Below, one piece after another: positions 42,525 to 53,872 of a DNA stretch of 64,000 nt. Below the pieces are notes generated by a model. It was not told the origin of the DNA and searched no databases. It was given only the letters and a program-made list of their open reading frames with translations. The stretch spans positions 120,606,132 to 120,670,131 of the forward strand of contig BTPG01000007.1 in NCBI GenBank assembly GCA_036245525.1, in the 5' to 3' direction. The position numbers and the translations under genes were made by a program. The stretch comes from Semisulcospira habei (taxonomy: Eukaryota > Mollusca > Gastropoda > Semisulcospiridae). How positions within the stretch are numbered: position 1 is the stretch's first letter; every line of letters begins with the position of its first letter.

Positions 42525-42738
42525 TTAACCCATTCAGCCCTGACGCACTACAGCGGGAGATGGGTCGACCATGATAATTCAAGGGCAGTGCGAGATTAGC
42601 TTGACGCCTGTCGGCGTCAAGCTAATCTGGCACTGCCCTTGAATTATCATGGTCGATCTATCTTCTGCATCTGATGCATAGACATTAGATGGCGTCTCCA
42701 AAATTTGGGAAATACGGCCGTCGGGTTGAATGAGTTAA
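42525..42738. repeat. PAL-1 alpha unit, TTAA-bounded
   Basis: 214 bp. The core 42563-42658 carries GGGCAGTG/CACTGCCC and TTGACGCC/GGCGTCAA, both compensated. Ends TTAACCCATTCAGCCC and GGGTTGAATGAGTTAA. Confidence 0.96.
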
Positions 42739-42821
42739 CACCTTTACTGCAAGTGGACGCAGTAAACTTGCTGAAATCTTCATCAGTATGAACTCTAGTG
42801 AGATGCAGGAGTCCGGGGTCA

Positions 42822-42887
42822 GTAAGAGGCATAAATCCTCATGAGCCCCCGCAACTGCGGGGGCTCATGAGGATCTATGTCTCTTGC
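42822..42887. repeat. PAL-2 hairpin
   Basis: Inner TCCTCATGAGCCCCCGCA is opposed exactly; a few mismatches at the base (GTAAGAGG, ATGTCTC). Confidence 0.93.
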
Positions 42888-42926
42888 AGTTGGTTTGTGT
42901 TCACGTTTCCCATGCCCTAAAAGGGT

Positions 42927-45021
42927 TATGTTCTGTTCTTGGCTTGACTTCGCGAACGAAGATTCTATAGGGCTTGCCCACGTCGTCTGCAGGCATTTTC
43001 GTGGCTGCAGAGGCCAATCCGGGACAGGCAGGTTCGACCGCAGTGGCTGCAGGGGAAGGTCTGGTTAGGGTTCTGAGTTACGACAACTCTGTTTTTTTTT
43101 TTTTTTTTTTTTTTTTCTGAGCCGCTTGTCCTTAAGGTTAGCTCTGCGAGAGTCCTCAAAGGAGACGGCTGCCTTGTGAATGGTGGAGCGCCAGGTGTCA
43201 CGGTCCGCAGCAAGCGAAGACCACTGGCGGTGGTCGATTTGGCAGGCACTAAGTGACTTCTTGAGACCGTCTTTGTATCTCTTCTTTGGTGCCCCTCTGT
43301 CTCGGTGTCCAGTGGCGAGCTCGCCGAACAGAGTGATCTTGGGTAGGCGATGATCCTCCATCCTGGAGACGTGCCCCGCCCAGCGAAGCTGTGTCCGCAG
43401 CAGCAAAGCCTCGATACTCACAGTTTCCGCCTGTTCAAGGACCTCGACGTTGGTGACATAGTCACTCCAGTGAATGCTGAGGATGGTACGCAGGCAGCGC
43501 TGGTGAAAGCGTTCGAGGAGTCGTAGTTGGTTGCGGTAGAGGGCCCAGGACTCGGAACCGTACAGCAGGGTGGTGAGGACGACAGCTCTGTACACGCTGA
43601 TCTTGGTGCCTTTTTTCAGCTGTTGATTGTGCCACACCCGCTTGAATAGTCGCCCGAAAGCACTGTTCGCTTTTGCCAGCCTGTTGTCCAGCTCCTTGTC
43701 CAGCTTGGCGTCTGACGTGATGATGCAGCCAAGGTAGGTAAACTGGTGTACAGACTTCAGTTCGGACTCGCCGATGGTGATGTGGGGAGGGCGATGCTCT
43801 TCCTTGGGTGCCGGCTGATGGAGAACCTCTGTCTTTTTCAGACTGACCTCGAGTCCAAAGAGCTGGGCAGCATCTGCGAAGCAGGACGTAATGCGCTGCA
43901 CGGCTCTCTCTGTGTGTGCAACGAGGGCAGCGTCATCAGCGAAGAGCAGCTCACGAATCAGTTGGTCTAGGGTTTTCGTGTGGGCCTGCAGTCGTCTGAG
44001 GTTGAACAGGCTGCCATCGAGACGATACCTGATGTACACTGCGTCGTCATCGTCGAGGTCCACTGTGGCCTGCTTCAACATCATGCTGAAGAAGATGGTG
44101 AAGAGGGTCAGTGCCAGCACGCAGTCTTGTTTCACGCCGTTGCGAATGGGGAATGGTTCTGAGAGGTCACTGTTTAGTCTGACCTGGCCTTGCTGGTCCT
44201 CGTGGAGCTGGACGATCATGTTGAGGAACTTTGGGAGACAACCTAGTCGCTCCAGGATCTGCCACATACCTTGCCTGCTCACAGTGTCAAACGCTTTTGT
44301 TAGGTCGACAAACGTTACGTACAGCCCTTTGTTCTGCTCGCGGCACTTCTCCTGAAGCTGTCTCAGCACAAAGACCATGTCGGTGGTACTCCTGTTGGCT
44401 CTGAAGCCACACTGGCCCTCTGGGAGGTGGTCTTCAGCGATGGCAGGTACCAGCCGATTCAGGAGCAACCTTGCGAGAATTTTCCCGGCAATGGACAGCA
44501 GGGTAATTCCACGATAATTAAAGCAAGCAGACTTCTCTCCTTTGTTCTTGTACAGGGTGATGATGACTGCATCACGGAGATCCTTTGGTAGTGTTCCTTT
44601 TTCCCAGCAGCAGAGAAAGAGGTCGTGGAGCTTGTTGTGCAGTGCTGGGCCTCCATGTTTCCAGATCTCTGGCGGGATTCCGTCAATGCCTGCTGCTTTG
44701 CCACTCTTGAGCTGGTGGATGGCTGTGAGGGTCTCTTCGGCGGTGGGCGGTTCGTCCAATTCAACATTTAGTGGAAGGTGTGGGATTTGGAGGATTACTG
44801 TTTCTTGAACAGTGCGTTCAGCGCCGAAGAGGTCCTGAAAGTATTCCGACCAGCGGTTCAAGATGGAGGTATTATCTGTGGGAGTGCCTGTCCATCAGCG
44901 CTTCGCAGGGGACTTTGTACCAGGTGCCTAGGGCCATACACTGCTTTCAGTGCTTCGTAGAAGCCCCTGTAGTCACCGTTGTCAGCGCAGAGCTGGGTCC
45001 TCTGTGCGAGTCTGGACCACC
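42927..45021 (-). mobile_element. 5'-truncated LINE with C-terminal zinc-finger motif
   Basis: A candidate 9-bp TSD AAAGGGTTA lies at 42918-42926 and 45022-45030. On the minus strand the element starts within the RT gene (LAQRTQLCADNGDYRGFYEA) and ends GAATCTTCGTTCGCGAAGTC plus AAGCCAAGAACAGAACA. The same 3' end with its own TSD is seen at 10042-10165. An oligo(A) tract (T-run 43092-43116 on the plus strand) is internal, not the tail, because the zinc-finger motif follows it. The target was the right outer end of the PAL-2 unit at 42822. Confidence 0.85.
42965..45018 (-). pseudogene. LINE reverse transcriptase with C-terminal CX2CX12HX3C motif, frameshifted
   Basis: The RT frame (44861 down to 43065) reads AAGIDGIPPEIW, FNYRGITLLSIAGKILARLL, GQCGFRANRSTTDMVF, VTFVDLTKAFDTVSRQ, GVKQDCVLA (normally GVKQGCVLAP), FADD at 43943-43932, FTYLGCIITSDAKLDKEL, LLYGSESWAL, FHQRCLRTILSIHW, QLRWAGHVSRM. 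The upstream piece NGDYRGFYEALKAVYGPRHL is in another frame (break near 44880). After an oligo-Lys stretch the frame changes again to FPCSHCGRTCLSRIGL, CSHENACRRRGQAL and stop at 42965-42967. No endonuclease remains. The clade is uncertain. The damaged GC-to-DC motif suggests an old, inactive copy. Confidence 0.88.
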
Positions 45022-45030
45022 AAAGGGTTA

Positions 45031-45356
45031 ATTTAGCATATAAATATATTTATTCGAGAAACGTCTGAAGGGTTATTGATGTTTGCGAAGTTTACAAGCT
45101 TGAATCAAACACAAGCAAGGCTGGTTAGCAGATATTTCTTTACGGTGGACAAGGCCGGGCTGACTAAACACTACCATTCAGCTGTCATGGCCGACCATGT
45201 TTCACAAGCGGCGTGCATGTGTTCAGTGTTCTACATGCAGGAGACGCTCACTTAATCTATTCCCTGCCACTGGACGCATATTTAGTTGAAATCTTTAATC
45301 ATTCAACAACCGGAATCCACAACCGTCCAAGAAACATGGATACCAAACTGGTCTCA
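45031..45356. other. Intergenic; left outer part of the next PAL-2 unit
   Basis: Nothing recognised to about 45250, then CTATTCCCTGCCACTGG and TTGAAATCTTTAATCATTCA, the standard PAL-2 left outer sequence. Confidence 0.6.
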
Positions 45357-45421
45357 GCAAGAGGCATAGATCCTCATGAACCCCCACGTAGCGGGGGATC
45401 ATGAGGATCTATGTCTCTTGC
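45357..45421. repeat. PAL-2 hairpin with a well-kept outer unit
   Basis: GCAAGAGGCATAGATCCTCA matches the right arm except ATGTCTC; the outer unit spans about 45252-45466 (GGCAGTGAAGGGATTA). Confidence 0.93.
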
Positions 45422-45784
45422 AGCTTGATGGCGTTCACTTTTTCTCGGCAGTGAAGGGATTATGAACTGTTTGTAGGGATGTTCAAAGCAAAATGCTAGT
45501 CAGTCGATGGATCAGTTATCAATAGTTGCCTCTTGTACATGTGCTTCAAGTAGGCTAATCAATGTCTATCCTTGAGCCATCATAGTCGATCTTCTTTTCG
45601 CATTTGTTCGGCAATTGTCGCTGGTAGGGAAAAGAGCCAGACGTACGTGCATGTGTGAAAACAGCGACACCAATTTTACCCTATTCTCCCTCATTTTCCA
45701 TCGTTATCACCACCTATACATCTTTCCGTGACATATGATTACAGAAATTAGGGTACTCGAAAACACAGACATAAATTATTGCAT

Positions 45785-45851
45785 GCAAGAGGCGCAGATC
45801 CTTATGAACCCCCTGCAATTGCGGATGCTCATGGGGATCTGTGCCTCTTGC
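45785..45851. repeat. PAL-2 hairpin
   Basis: GCAAGAGGCGCAGATCCTTA faces ATGGGGATCTGTGCCTCTTGC; GCGCAGAT/ATCTGTGC is nearly compensated. Confidence 0.9.
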
Positions 45852-45957
45852 TCTTCGGACGCGAGAAGAAGTCATGTTCAGTCTGCAGTGTGACTGTAGT
45901 CTGTCAGATCTTACACTTTCAGCCTTTGCTTGAAAAACATAGATATCAATTTCGCAA

Positions 45958-46023
45958 GCAAGAGGCTTAGATCCTCATGAGCCCCCGCAATTGCAGGGGC
46001 TCATGCGCATCTACACCTCTTGC
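45958..46023. repeat. PAL-2 hairpin
   Basis: CAAGAGGCTTAGATCCTCAT faces ATGCGCATCTACACCTCTTG. It lies 106 bp after the previous copy. Confidence 0.9.
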
Positions 46024-46252
46024 ACTTAGGCTGGCGAGAATGGGCCATTAGGGTAGTCCACTGTGTGAGAAACATCCATTTTTCTCTGGTCGTACCCGTG
46101 CATTATCGCTTCGGGTGTTTCTGGTGTTGTATTGTACCTCGGCGCCAAAGCTTTTGACTTCATGGGAACCGACCGCACGACATGGTATTTAGTTTATAAA
46201 TGCGCGAAAGTCAACCTGACGGGTCCAGACGCTGGAAGTTGATAATATTTCG

Positions 46253-46650
46253 GGGCGGTCCGTGGCGCAGTGGTTAAGGCGCTGCCACCAATGCTAAAGG
46301 TGAGAGGTTCGATACCGGGTTCTGGAGTCGGAATTGTCTCCTTTAGTAAGTGTCACCGTTAATTCGGCGGACCGTCAGGGGTTCTTTCTCCGGGTACTCC
46401 GGCTCTTCCTCCCCCTCCACTTTGGTACCAGTTTTAGGCCACTTTATAAATTTCAAATACAAGCGATCAAAATTTCCGAAACCTCAGTAACTGAGCTGAC
46501 CCTTTCACCACGTGAATGTCCAGTGTTTGTCTTGTACTATGTTTGTCTTCAGAGTAAATGTGTGTGTATCACGTGAGCGTGAGTGTTGGGTTCAGTTCGC
46601 GGCGCTTGAGTCGATTCGCAGAATTCGGTAAAGCGTCCATATAATAACCG

Positions 46651-46735
<85 letters not shown>
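46253..46735 (+). mobile_element. tRNA-headed SINE with (ATT)n tail
   Basis: The head has an A box (GTGGCGCAGTGGTTAAGGCG) and a B box (GGTTCGATACC) in tRNA-like spacing. The body includes TTCTCCGGGTACTCCGGCTC and CCACTTTATAAATTTC. The 3' part, TTCGCGGCGCTTGAGTCGAT then GGTAAAGCGTCC, ends in ATAATAACCGG and (ATT)n from 46651. The 3' part recurs on the opposite strand at 12354-12620, and its last bases resemble the L2-like LINE tail at 9195. A non-autonomous element using that LINE's machinery is the likely reading. Confidence 0.85.
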
Positions 46736-46768
46736 ATTCTTTCTGCAATGTTTGATTTTCTTAGGAGC

Positions 46769-46782
46769 ACTGTCTGAACCCA
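46769..46782. repeat. Left target-site duplication of RTE copy C
   Basis: ACTGTCTGAACCCA, identical to 49646-49659. Confidence 0.95.
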
Positions 46783-49645
46783 CCATATGGCGTTGAGGCG
46801 CGTCCCCTGGGTGGTGGAGGGGGTGCACCGAATGAAATAAGGTGCCGTGAACCAACATGGTCTAAGGGAAGGAGACCCAGACAGAAAACCCCTGGTCCTC
46901 CTAGTAAGGGGGTTGGGCGTGGGGGTAGCGTCCCCACCCTGCAAATAAAGAAATAGCTACGAAAACGCCGGCAATCAGCAATTCCTTTCCTGGAGGAGGA
47001 AGGTTCTTCTACCAGAAGATTTACGACGTCGTGTGGTGAAAGCCGGAAGTCTTTGGAAGCCACAGGACCGAGCCGCCTCTCTCTATCCAGGGACACAATC
47101 ATGGCACGTGGAATGTCAAGACCATGTACCAGAGCGGGAAGTCCACCCAGATAGCAGCGAAATGCAAAAGTACATGCTAGGTATCAGCTAGGAAATGCTA
47201 GGTATCAGTGAAACCAGATGGACGCAGTCTGGCCAGAAAAGGCTGTTAAGTGGGGAGATGATTCTGTATTCAGGTCATGTAGAGGAGAATGCCCCCCCCC
47301 CTCCCCATACAGAAGGTGTAGCATTCATGCTGTCACCAGTCCAGTGGTACAGAGAGCGCTGATGGGCTGGGAAACTCTTGGGCCAAGAATTATCACAGCA
47401 GCCTTTATAACCAGGAAAAAGATCAAGCTGAACGTCATCCAGTGTTATGCGCCCACTAATGACTATGACGAGGAAGAGAAACAAGAGTTCTACGACCGAC
47501 TCCAGAGTGCTGTGGACAAATGTGCGGAGCAAGACATCACCATCATCATGGGCGATTTTAATGCCAAAATAGGGGAGGACAACACCGGATACGAAGAGGT
47601 GATGGGGAGACAGGGACTAGGGGAGATGAGTGAGAACGACCGGGAGAGGTTCGTAGACTTTTGTGCTCTAAACAGACTTGTCATTGGAGGCAGCATCTTC
47701 CCACACAGAAGAATATACAAAGCAACGTGGGTCTCACCTGACCATACGACAGAGAACCAAACAGACCATATCTGCATTAGCAAAAAATTTAGAAGATCCC
47801 TTTAAGATGTTCGAGTGAGAAGGGGAGCAGATGTCGCCTCAGACCATCATCTGCTTATCTTAAGAATAAAGCTCAAGTTAAAGAAAAGCAGCACAGGGAC
47901 AACAAGAAGACAGCGCTATAATGTAGGCCTCCTGAGAGAGACTAGAGTGAGAGAAGAGTTCAAACTGGTGCTGTCCAACCGGTTTCAAGAAAGACAAAGA
48001 AGGCAAGCCTATTGCAGACAGAGCAGACCAACACGACAGATGGGCCGAGTATTTTGAAGAGTTACTGAACAGACCCACCCCAACCGACCCCCCCCAGACA
48101 TCCAGCCAGCAGAGACTGACCTACCCGTCAGCTGTGACAGACCCAGCCGGGAAGAGATCAGAAGAGCAGTGGCATTTTTGAAGAACGGCAAAGCAGCAGG
48201 GCCAGATTGCATCCCAGCGGAGGCTCTAATGTGCAGACCTAGAAACAACAGTAGAAATGCTGTACCCACTGTTTGGAAAGATCTGGGAAGAGGAGGTGAT
48301 GCCGGCTGACTGGAAGGAGGGGGTACCTAATCAAGCTTCCCAACAAAGGCGACCTCAGCAAGTGTTCCAACTACAGAGGAATCACCTTGCTGTCAGTACC
48401 AGGAAAGGTCTTCAACAGGATCATCATAGAGAGAATGAAGAGCTCCGTCGCCCCCCAGCTAAGAGACCAGCAAGCAGGATTCAGGAAAAACCGATCATGT
48501 ACAGACCAGATTGCCACTCTCCACATCATCGTGGAGCAGTCTATGGAGTGGAGCTCCCCGCTGTACGTCAACTTTGTGGATTACGAGAAAGCATTTGACA
48601 GCGTGGACCGAGAGACTTTGTGGAAACTCCTACGACACTACGGTGTACCCACAAAACTCGCCTGCCTGATTAAGAGCAGTTACGATGGCATGACATGTCG
48701 CGTGATCCATGAAGGGCAGTTCACCAGTGAGCTCCAGGTCAGAACCGGCGTCAGGCAGGGGTGTTTGCTGTCTCCGTTCCTCTTCCTACTGGCCATAGAC
48801 TGGGTCATGAAGAGGACCACAGAGTAGAGAAGAAGCGGAATACAGTGGACCCTGTGGACACAGCTTGATGACCTCGATTTTGCAGACGACTTGGCTTTAC
48901 TGTCCCACACTCATCAACAAATGCAGGACAAGACCGCGAGGCTTGCTGACATCTCGTCCCAAGTGGGCCTCACCATCCACAAACAGAAGACAAAGACAAT
49001 GAGGCTGAACGCAACAAGGGAAGAACCAGTCTTGCTTGCTGGCACCCCGTTGGAGGAGGTGGATCGACAAAAAAGGTGGCACTGATGCAGATGTCAGAGC
49101 ACGAATCGGTAAAGCCAGAGCAGCCTTTCTCCAGCTAAAAAAAAGTGTGGAGTTCCAGAGAGCTGTCACAACACACCAAAGTCCGGATTTTCAAGTCAAA
49201 CGTAAAAGCAGTTCTCCTAGATGGAGCAGAGACTTGGAGGTTGACAAAAACCACAGTCAACAGAGTACACATCTTCATAAACAGTTGCCTTAGAAGAATC
49301 TTGAAAATCCACTGGCCTGAGAAGATCAGCAACGCCAGACTCTGGGAGAGAACAGAGAAGATAACAGCAGAGAATGAAATTGGACGAAGAAGATGGGGAT
49401 GGATTGGTCACAGTCTGAGAAAGTCAGTTTCCAGTATCACTAGGCAGGCATTGTCATGGAACCCCCAGGGAAAGAGGAAAAGAGGCAGGCCGAGAAACAC
49501 CTGGCGTCGAGACCTCCAAGCAGACATCAAGAGACTGGGAACCACCTGGAGTAAAATCGAAGGAGAAGAACAGGACAGGAGTCGCTGGAGGTCTCTCGTC
49601 GACGGCCTATACCCTGGGAGGGGTGACAGGCGTAAGTAAGTAAGT
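46783..49645 (+). mobile_element. RTE-like LINE, decayed (copy C)
   Basis: Flanked by the 14-bp repeat ACTGTCTGAACCCA, so both ends are known (2863 bp). It shares the GGGTTGGGCGTGGGG 5' block, endonuclease, RT and (GTAA)n tail (49632-49645) with copies A and B. It lacks about 0.4 kb between endonuclease and RT that copy A has (around 34728-35130). The target ACCCATTACATCATGAG was the left end of a PAL-1 gamma unit. Confidence 0.95.
47080..49639 (+). pseudogene. RTE-like polyprotein remnant with stops and frameshifts
   Basis: Endonuclease pieces: ETRWTQSGQK-type start near 47210, IQCYAPTNDYDEEEKQEFYD, IIMGDFNAKIGEDNTGYEEV, TTENQTDHICISKKFRRSL, then an in-frame TAA (47803-47805, copy A has Gln) and RRGADVASDHHLL. 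RT pieces: KNGKAAGPDCIPAEAL (near 48180), GITLLS-like block near 48380, QAGFRKNRSCTDQIATLHII, VNFVDYEKAFDSVDRETLWK, RTGVRQGCLLSPFLFLLAID, LDFADDLALLSHTHQQMQ (near 48870). The C-terminal frame 49145-49639 has VLLDGAETW, LRRILKIHWPEKIS and ends RRK-stop, with the stop codon made by the GTAA tail. At least five breaks. Confidence 0.92.
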
Positions 49646-49659
49646 ACTGTCTGAACCCA
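49646..49659. repeat. Right target-site duplication of RTE copy C
   Basis: ACTGTCTGAACCCA, identical to 46769-46782. Confidence 0.95.
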
Positions 49660-49737
49660 TTACATCATGAGACTGCTTTTTTTCTTCTTTCAAATTTGCT
49701 TATTGAAAAGAAAAAGGGAGAGTGCCTAATTATTTTT

Positions 49738-49818
49738 GCTTATTGTTCTATGAAGGTTACATTACAGATTAAGAGACAGATCACCGATTTTAGTTCAAGG
49801 GTGGTGCTAGAATAGCTT
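49738..49818. repeat. PAL-1 gamma, duplicated left arm
   Basis: TATGAAGGTTACATTACAGA and TTTTAGTTCAAGGGTGGTGC recur in the full copy that begins 112 bp later. This copy stops at AATAGCTTCC, before the tip. Confidence 0.85.
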
Positions 49819-49849
49819 CCTAAAAAAAAATTGCTTATTGTAAAATGTT

Positions 49850-49982
49850 TTGCTTATTGTTGTATGAAGGTTACATTACAGATTAGGAGACAGATCAACG
49901 ATTTTAGTTCAAGGGTGGTGCCAGAATAGCTAGGCGCCCCAGGCGCCAAGCTATTCTAGCACCTCCCTTGAACTATCATAGT
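49850..49982. repeat. PAL-1 gamma unit, right end replaced by (TC)n
   Basis: The core 49904-49981 is centred on TAGGCGCCCCAGGCGCC. The right outer end stops at AGTAGTGTATATGGATTGTA and runs into (TC)n instead of AAAGGGTTAA. Confidence 0.85.
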
Positions 49983-50012
49983 CAAACTAATTTCAAGTAG
50001 TAGTGTATATGG

Positions 50013-51196
<1,184 letters not shown>

Positions 51197-51197
51197 G

Positions 51198-51306
<109 letters not shown>

Positions 51307-51540
51307 TTTAATAGAATATGCAATATGCACCTGTCCAAACGATTGATATTAATACATATTTTGCAAATTTATTTTTATAATGCTTGCTGGCCAGTGTGTG
51401 ATCTCGGCCCATACGGCTTTGGGACATAAGAAGCAAAGTTACAGTTTGGAAGCCTTTGACGACCAAAAAAAAAAAAAATAAAAAAAATAAAAATTGCTAC
51501 ATCACAACCATAACATAACTGGGGCGAAATGGTGCAAAAT

Positions 51541-51613
51541 GAATCCAGGGGGATTTGAATCGTCGACCTTCTGCTTACTAGGCAGACCCTCTAACCAACT
51601 GAGCTATGTAGCC
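51541..51613 (-). pseudogene. tRNA-Thr-like pseudogene
   Basis: Keeps TAGCTCAGTTGGTTAGAG and CTGCCTAGTAAGCAGAAGG, but the acceptor arm no longer pairs (GGCTACA against TGGATTC) and the B box has changes (GATTCAAATCC). Confidence 0.85.
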
Positions 51614-51678
51614 GTAAGAGCAAAGGCGCCTTCAAACCGTCTTTACTACGTTCATATTATGTATGCAGACCAAGTCAA

Positions 51679-52159
51679 CTCACAAACCAGATAGGTGAGG
51701 CTAGCGCTGGCAGAATTGTACAACAAACCAAGGGGAATTACTCAGCGCTGGACAACAGTTAGATCCCCTGCCCCCGCCTATCAGGCACCCAATCGCCAGC
51801 CCACAGAGAAATACGCAGGTATAGAATAAGACGATCATTTGCATCTTCAAAAAAGATGCATCAGGTCTCTTATATAACCCATGTCTTTCTCCGGAACTTA
51901 GGAAGTAGGCAGGGGAAACATACATACACAAACACGAAGGTGCATTACTATATGTGGTCGGGTAAATACCCTGTATTCCCACAGTAGATGCACAGAACAT
52001 TACACAACAATGTAACGATATAAATTTGCCTCGAGTTATACTGAGATACTCACAAACCAGATAGGTGAGTCTAGCGCTGGCAGAATTGTACAACAAACCA
52101 AGGGGAATTACTCAGCGCTGGACAACAGTTAGATCCCCTGCCCCCGCCTATCAAGTGTT
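51679..52159. repeat. 481-bp unit with 105-bp direct terminal repeats
   Basis: A 105-bp block from CTCACAAACCAGATAGGTGA to CCCCGCCTATCA occurs at 51679-51783 and 52049-52153 with one or two changes. A 12-bp repeat AGACCAAGTCAA flanks the unit (51667-51678, 52160-52171). The ends are not TG..CA, so an LTR origin is doubtful. Confidence 0.75.
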
Positions 52160-52312
52160 AGACCAAGTCAATATTCATAAAGATTTTTTTTGCAAATCTG
52201 GCGACAGTTTGACAGCGTCTGCGGTTGTATTGTCACCTTCACTAACTGCTGGACCTTTCCTTTCCTTTTCTGACTTTTGCGGTATGTTGTTCAATGCTTT
52301 CCAGTTATATAC

Positions 52313-52423
52313 TGACGAGCAAAAGAAATGCGACAACATGAAGGTCTACATCACAACACGCGTAGACTTTACGTACAGAGGACATGAAAAACATGTTGCT
52401 TTTCTTTTGCTCGTCAGTATATT
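52313..52423. repeat. PAL-6 hairpin
   Basis: TACTGACGAGCAAAAGAAAT faces CTTTTCTTTTGCTCGTCAGTA; inner GCGACAACATG opposed by CATGTTGCT-type sequence. Confidence 0.92.
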
Positions 52424-52457
52424 ACAGACTAAAAACTACGCACACAACACTTAACAT

Positions 52458-52524
52458 GTGTGCTGATCTGTGATTTTGGACTTACGCCTTGGAAGTAAGG
52501 TCCAAAGTCACAAACAGAGCACAT
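52458..52524. repeat. PAL-5 hairpin
   Basis: GTGTGCTGATCTGTGATTTT faces AAGTCACAAACAGAGCAC; GGACTTACGCC opposed by AAGTAAGGTCC. Confidence 0.8.
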
Positions 52525-52705
52525 TTTAAGTTGGAAAGTGATTATGTCGTTTCACTATTTTTCGCAGAATATGTCTCTGTCTTATCAACTCATATGCCCC
52601 TCACTGTCTGGTTTTTCGGTGGCAGCATCTTCACACGTTTACACGAAACCACTCGCGCGTATATTGTATACAGATTGCTTGTCTGGTTTTTTTTTTTTTT
52701 TTTTT

Positions 52706-52926
52706 TTAAACTCATTCTACCCCAGACACACCACAGCAAGATATGGATCGACCATGATAGTTCAAGGGTGATGCCAGAATAGCTTGGCGTCTATGGACGC
52801 CAAGCTATTCTGGCATCACCCTTGAACTATCATGGTCGATCTGTGCCCTGCACTGCACTGGACTGCAGTATTCAGAGGACAACGGCAAAATATTGGGGAT
52901 TTTGGTCTTGGGGTACAATGAGTTAA
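52706..52926. repeat. PAL-1 beta unit, TTAA-bounded; perfect 46-bp arms
   Basis: The core 52746-52841 has two exact 46-bp arms and a TATG loop. GGTGATGCC/GGCATCACC and TTGGCGTC/GACGCCAA are both changed in concert relative to other copies. Confidence 0.97.
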
Positions 52927-53280
52927 ACTCCTAGACTCACCCCTGTCTGCTAATCATCGTCACTTGCGAGCGAGGATGCTTGGGAAACACGAGTCGATCT
53001 ATGCAATCTGAATGTGTTGGGGCCAACCGATGTTGGCAGCTCAGCGGCAAAAACGCACTTAAGGCTGTCGCAGTCAGGAAAACGTCTTTGGGTAGTCGTC
53101 GGCCTTAGCTGAACCGCGCTGTGTGCGAGTCAGCTAAGCCTGACATCAGCCTGTGGATTTATTGCTTAATGGTGCGCGGTTTATTGTCGGCTGTGTCAAT
53201 GTTATTGAAGGGTGTAGGGGGAAAAAGTATTGTGATAGAAATGCCTTGATGGACTTCTCCAAAACAAAAATCATCACCCT
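52927..53280. other. Intergenic, nothing recognised
   Basis: GC-moderate DNA around CCAACCGATGTTGGCAGCTC; no coding motif seen. Confidence 0.45.
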
Positions 53281-53345
53281 GCAAGAGGCGTAGATCCTCA
53301 TAAGCCCTGCATAAAGGGGGGCTCATGAGGTTCTATGCCTCTTGT
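53281..53345. repeat. PAL-2 hairpin
   Basis: GCAAGAGGCGTAGATCCTCA faces ATGAGGTTCTATGCCTCTTG. Confidence 0.88.
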
Positions 53346-53807
53346 GTCTTGTGTAGCTTGTCTGTATCTATTTTCTTTTCAGCGGAGTGTTCAGTGTGTT
53401 GATGGTAGACACCCAGAATGATGATTACTCATGTAATTCGAGATGATGGCGGTAGGATGGAGGTTCTATTTTTTTTTTATTTTTTTTTTTATTGACGCCA
53501 AGCTGCAACCCACAATTTAGAATGTCAGTGTGGAAGGGATAGAGGACACAAGCTGGGGTCGAGAAACGCTTTTTAAAAAAAACAAACAAACTATGTTTAC
53601 CAATGCAGAATACATGAATATACCTCTTCTGGTCACAACCGAAACAAGAGTCTTGTTTGACAGCGAACTTGAAGAGATAAAGTCCTGAACCTTGAAAAAC
53701 ATCACGAATACGAGTTTCACGCCACAATCGTCTCCGTCTAAATTGACCCCGTGGGTCGATATGGCTTAACCCTTGCACTGCCGGAGCGAGGCGACCGCTG
53801 GGTAGCT
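53346..53807. other. Intergenic; PAL-2 left outer part at its end
   Basis: T-rich tract at 53468-53492; otherwise unrecognised until CTTAACCCTTGCACTGCCGG (53765), the TTAA end of the next PAL-2 unit. Confidence 0.5.
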
Positions 53808-53872
53808 GCAAGAGACATAAACCCTCATGAGCCCCCGCGGTCGCGGGGGCTCATGAGGGTTTATGTCTCTTG
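53808..53872. repeat. PAL-2 hairpin with co-varied arms
   Basis: TAAACCCTCATGAGCCCCCG pairs exactly with CGGGGGCTCATGAGGGTTTA; AACCCTC/GAGGGTT is specific to this copy. Confidence 0.95.

Noticed and set aside
43092..43116. Poly(A) tail marking the 3' end of the minus-strand LINE
   Set aside because: The zinc-finger codons and the 3' end shared with 10042-10165 continue beyond it.
51679..52159. LTR retrotransposon
   Set aside because: No gag/pol, no TG..CA ends, no clear primer-binding site or polypurine tract.
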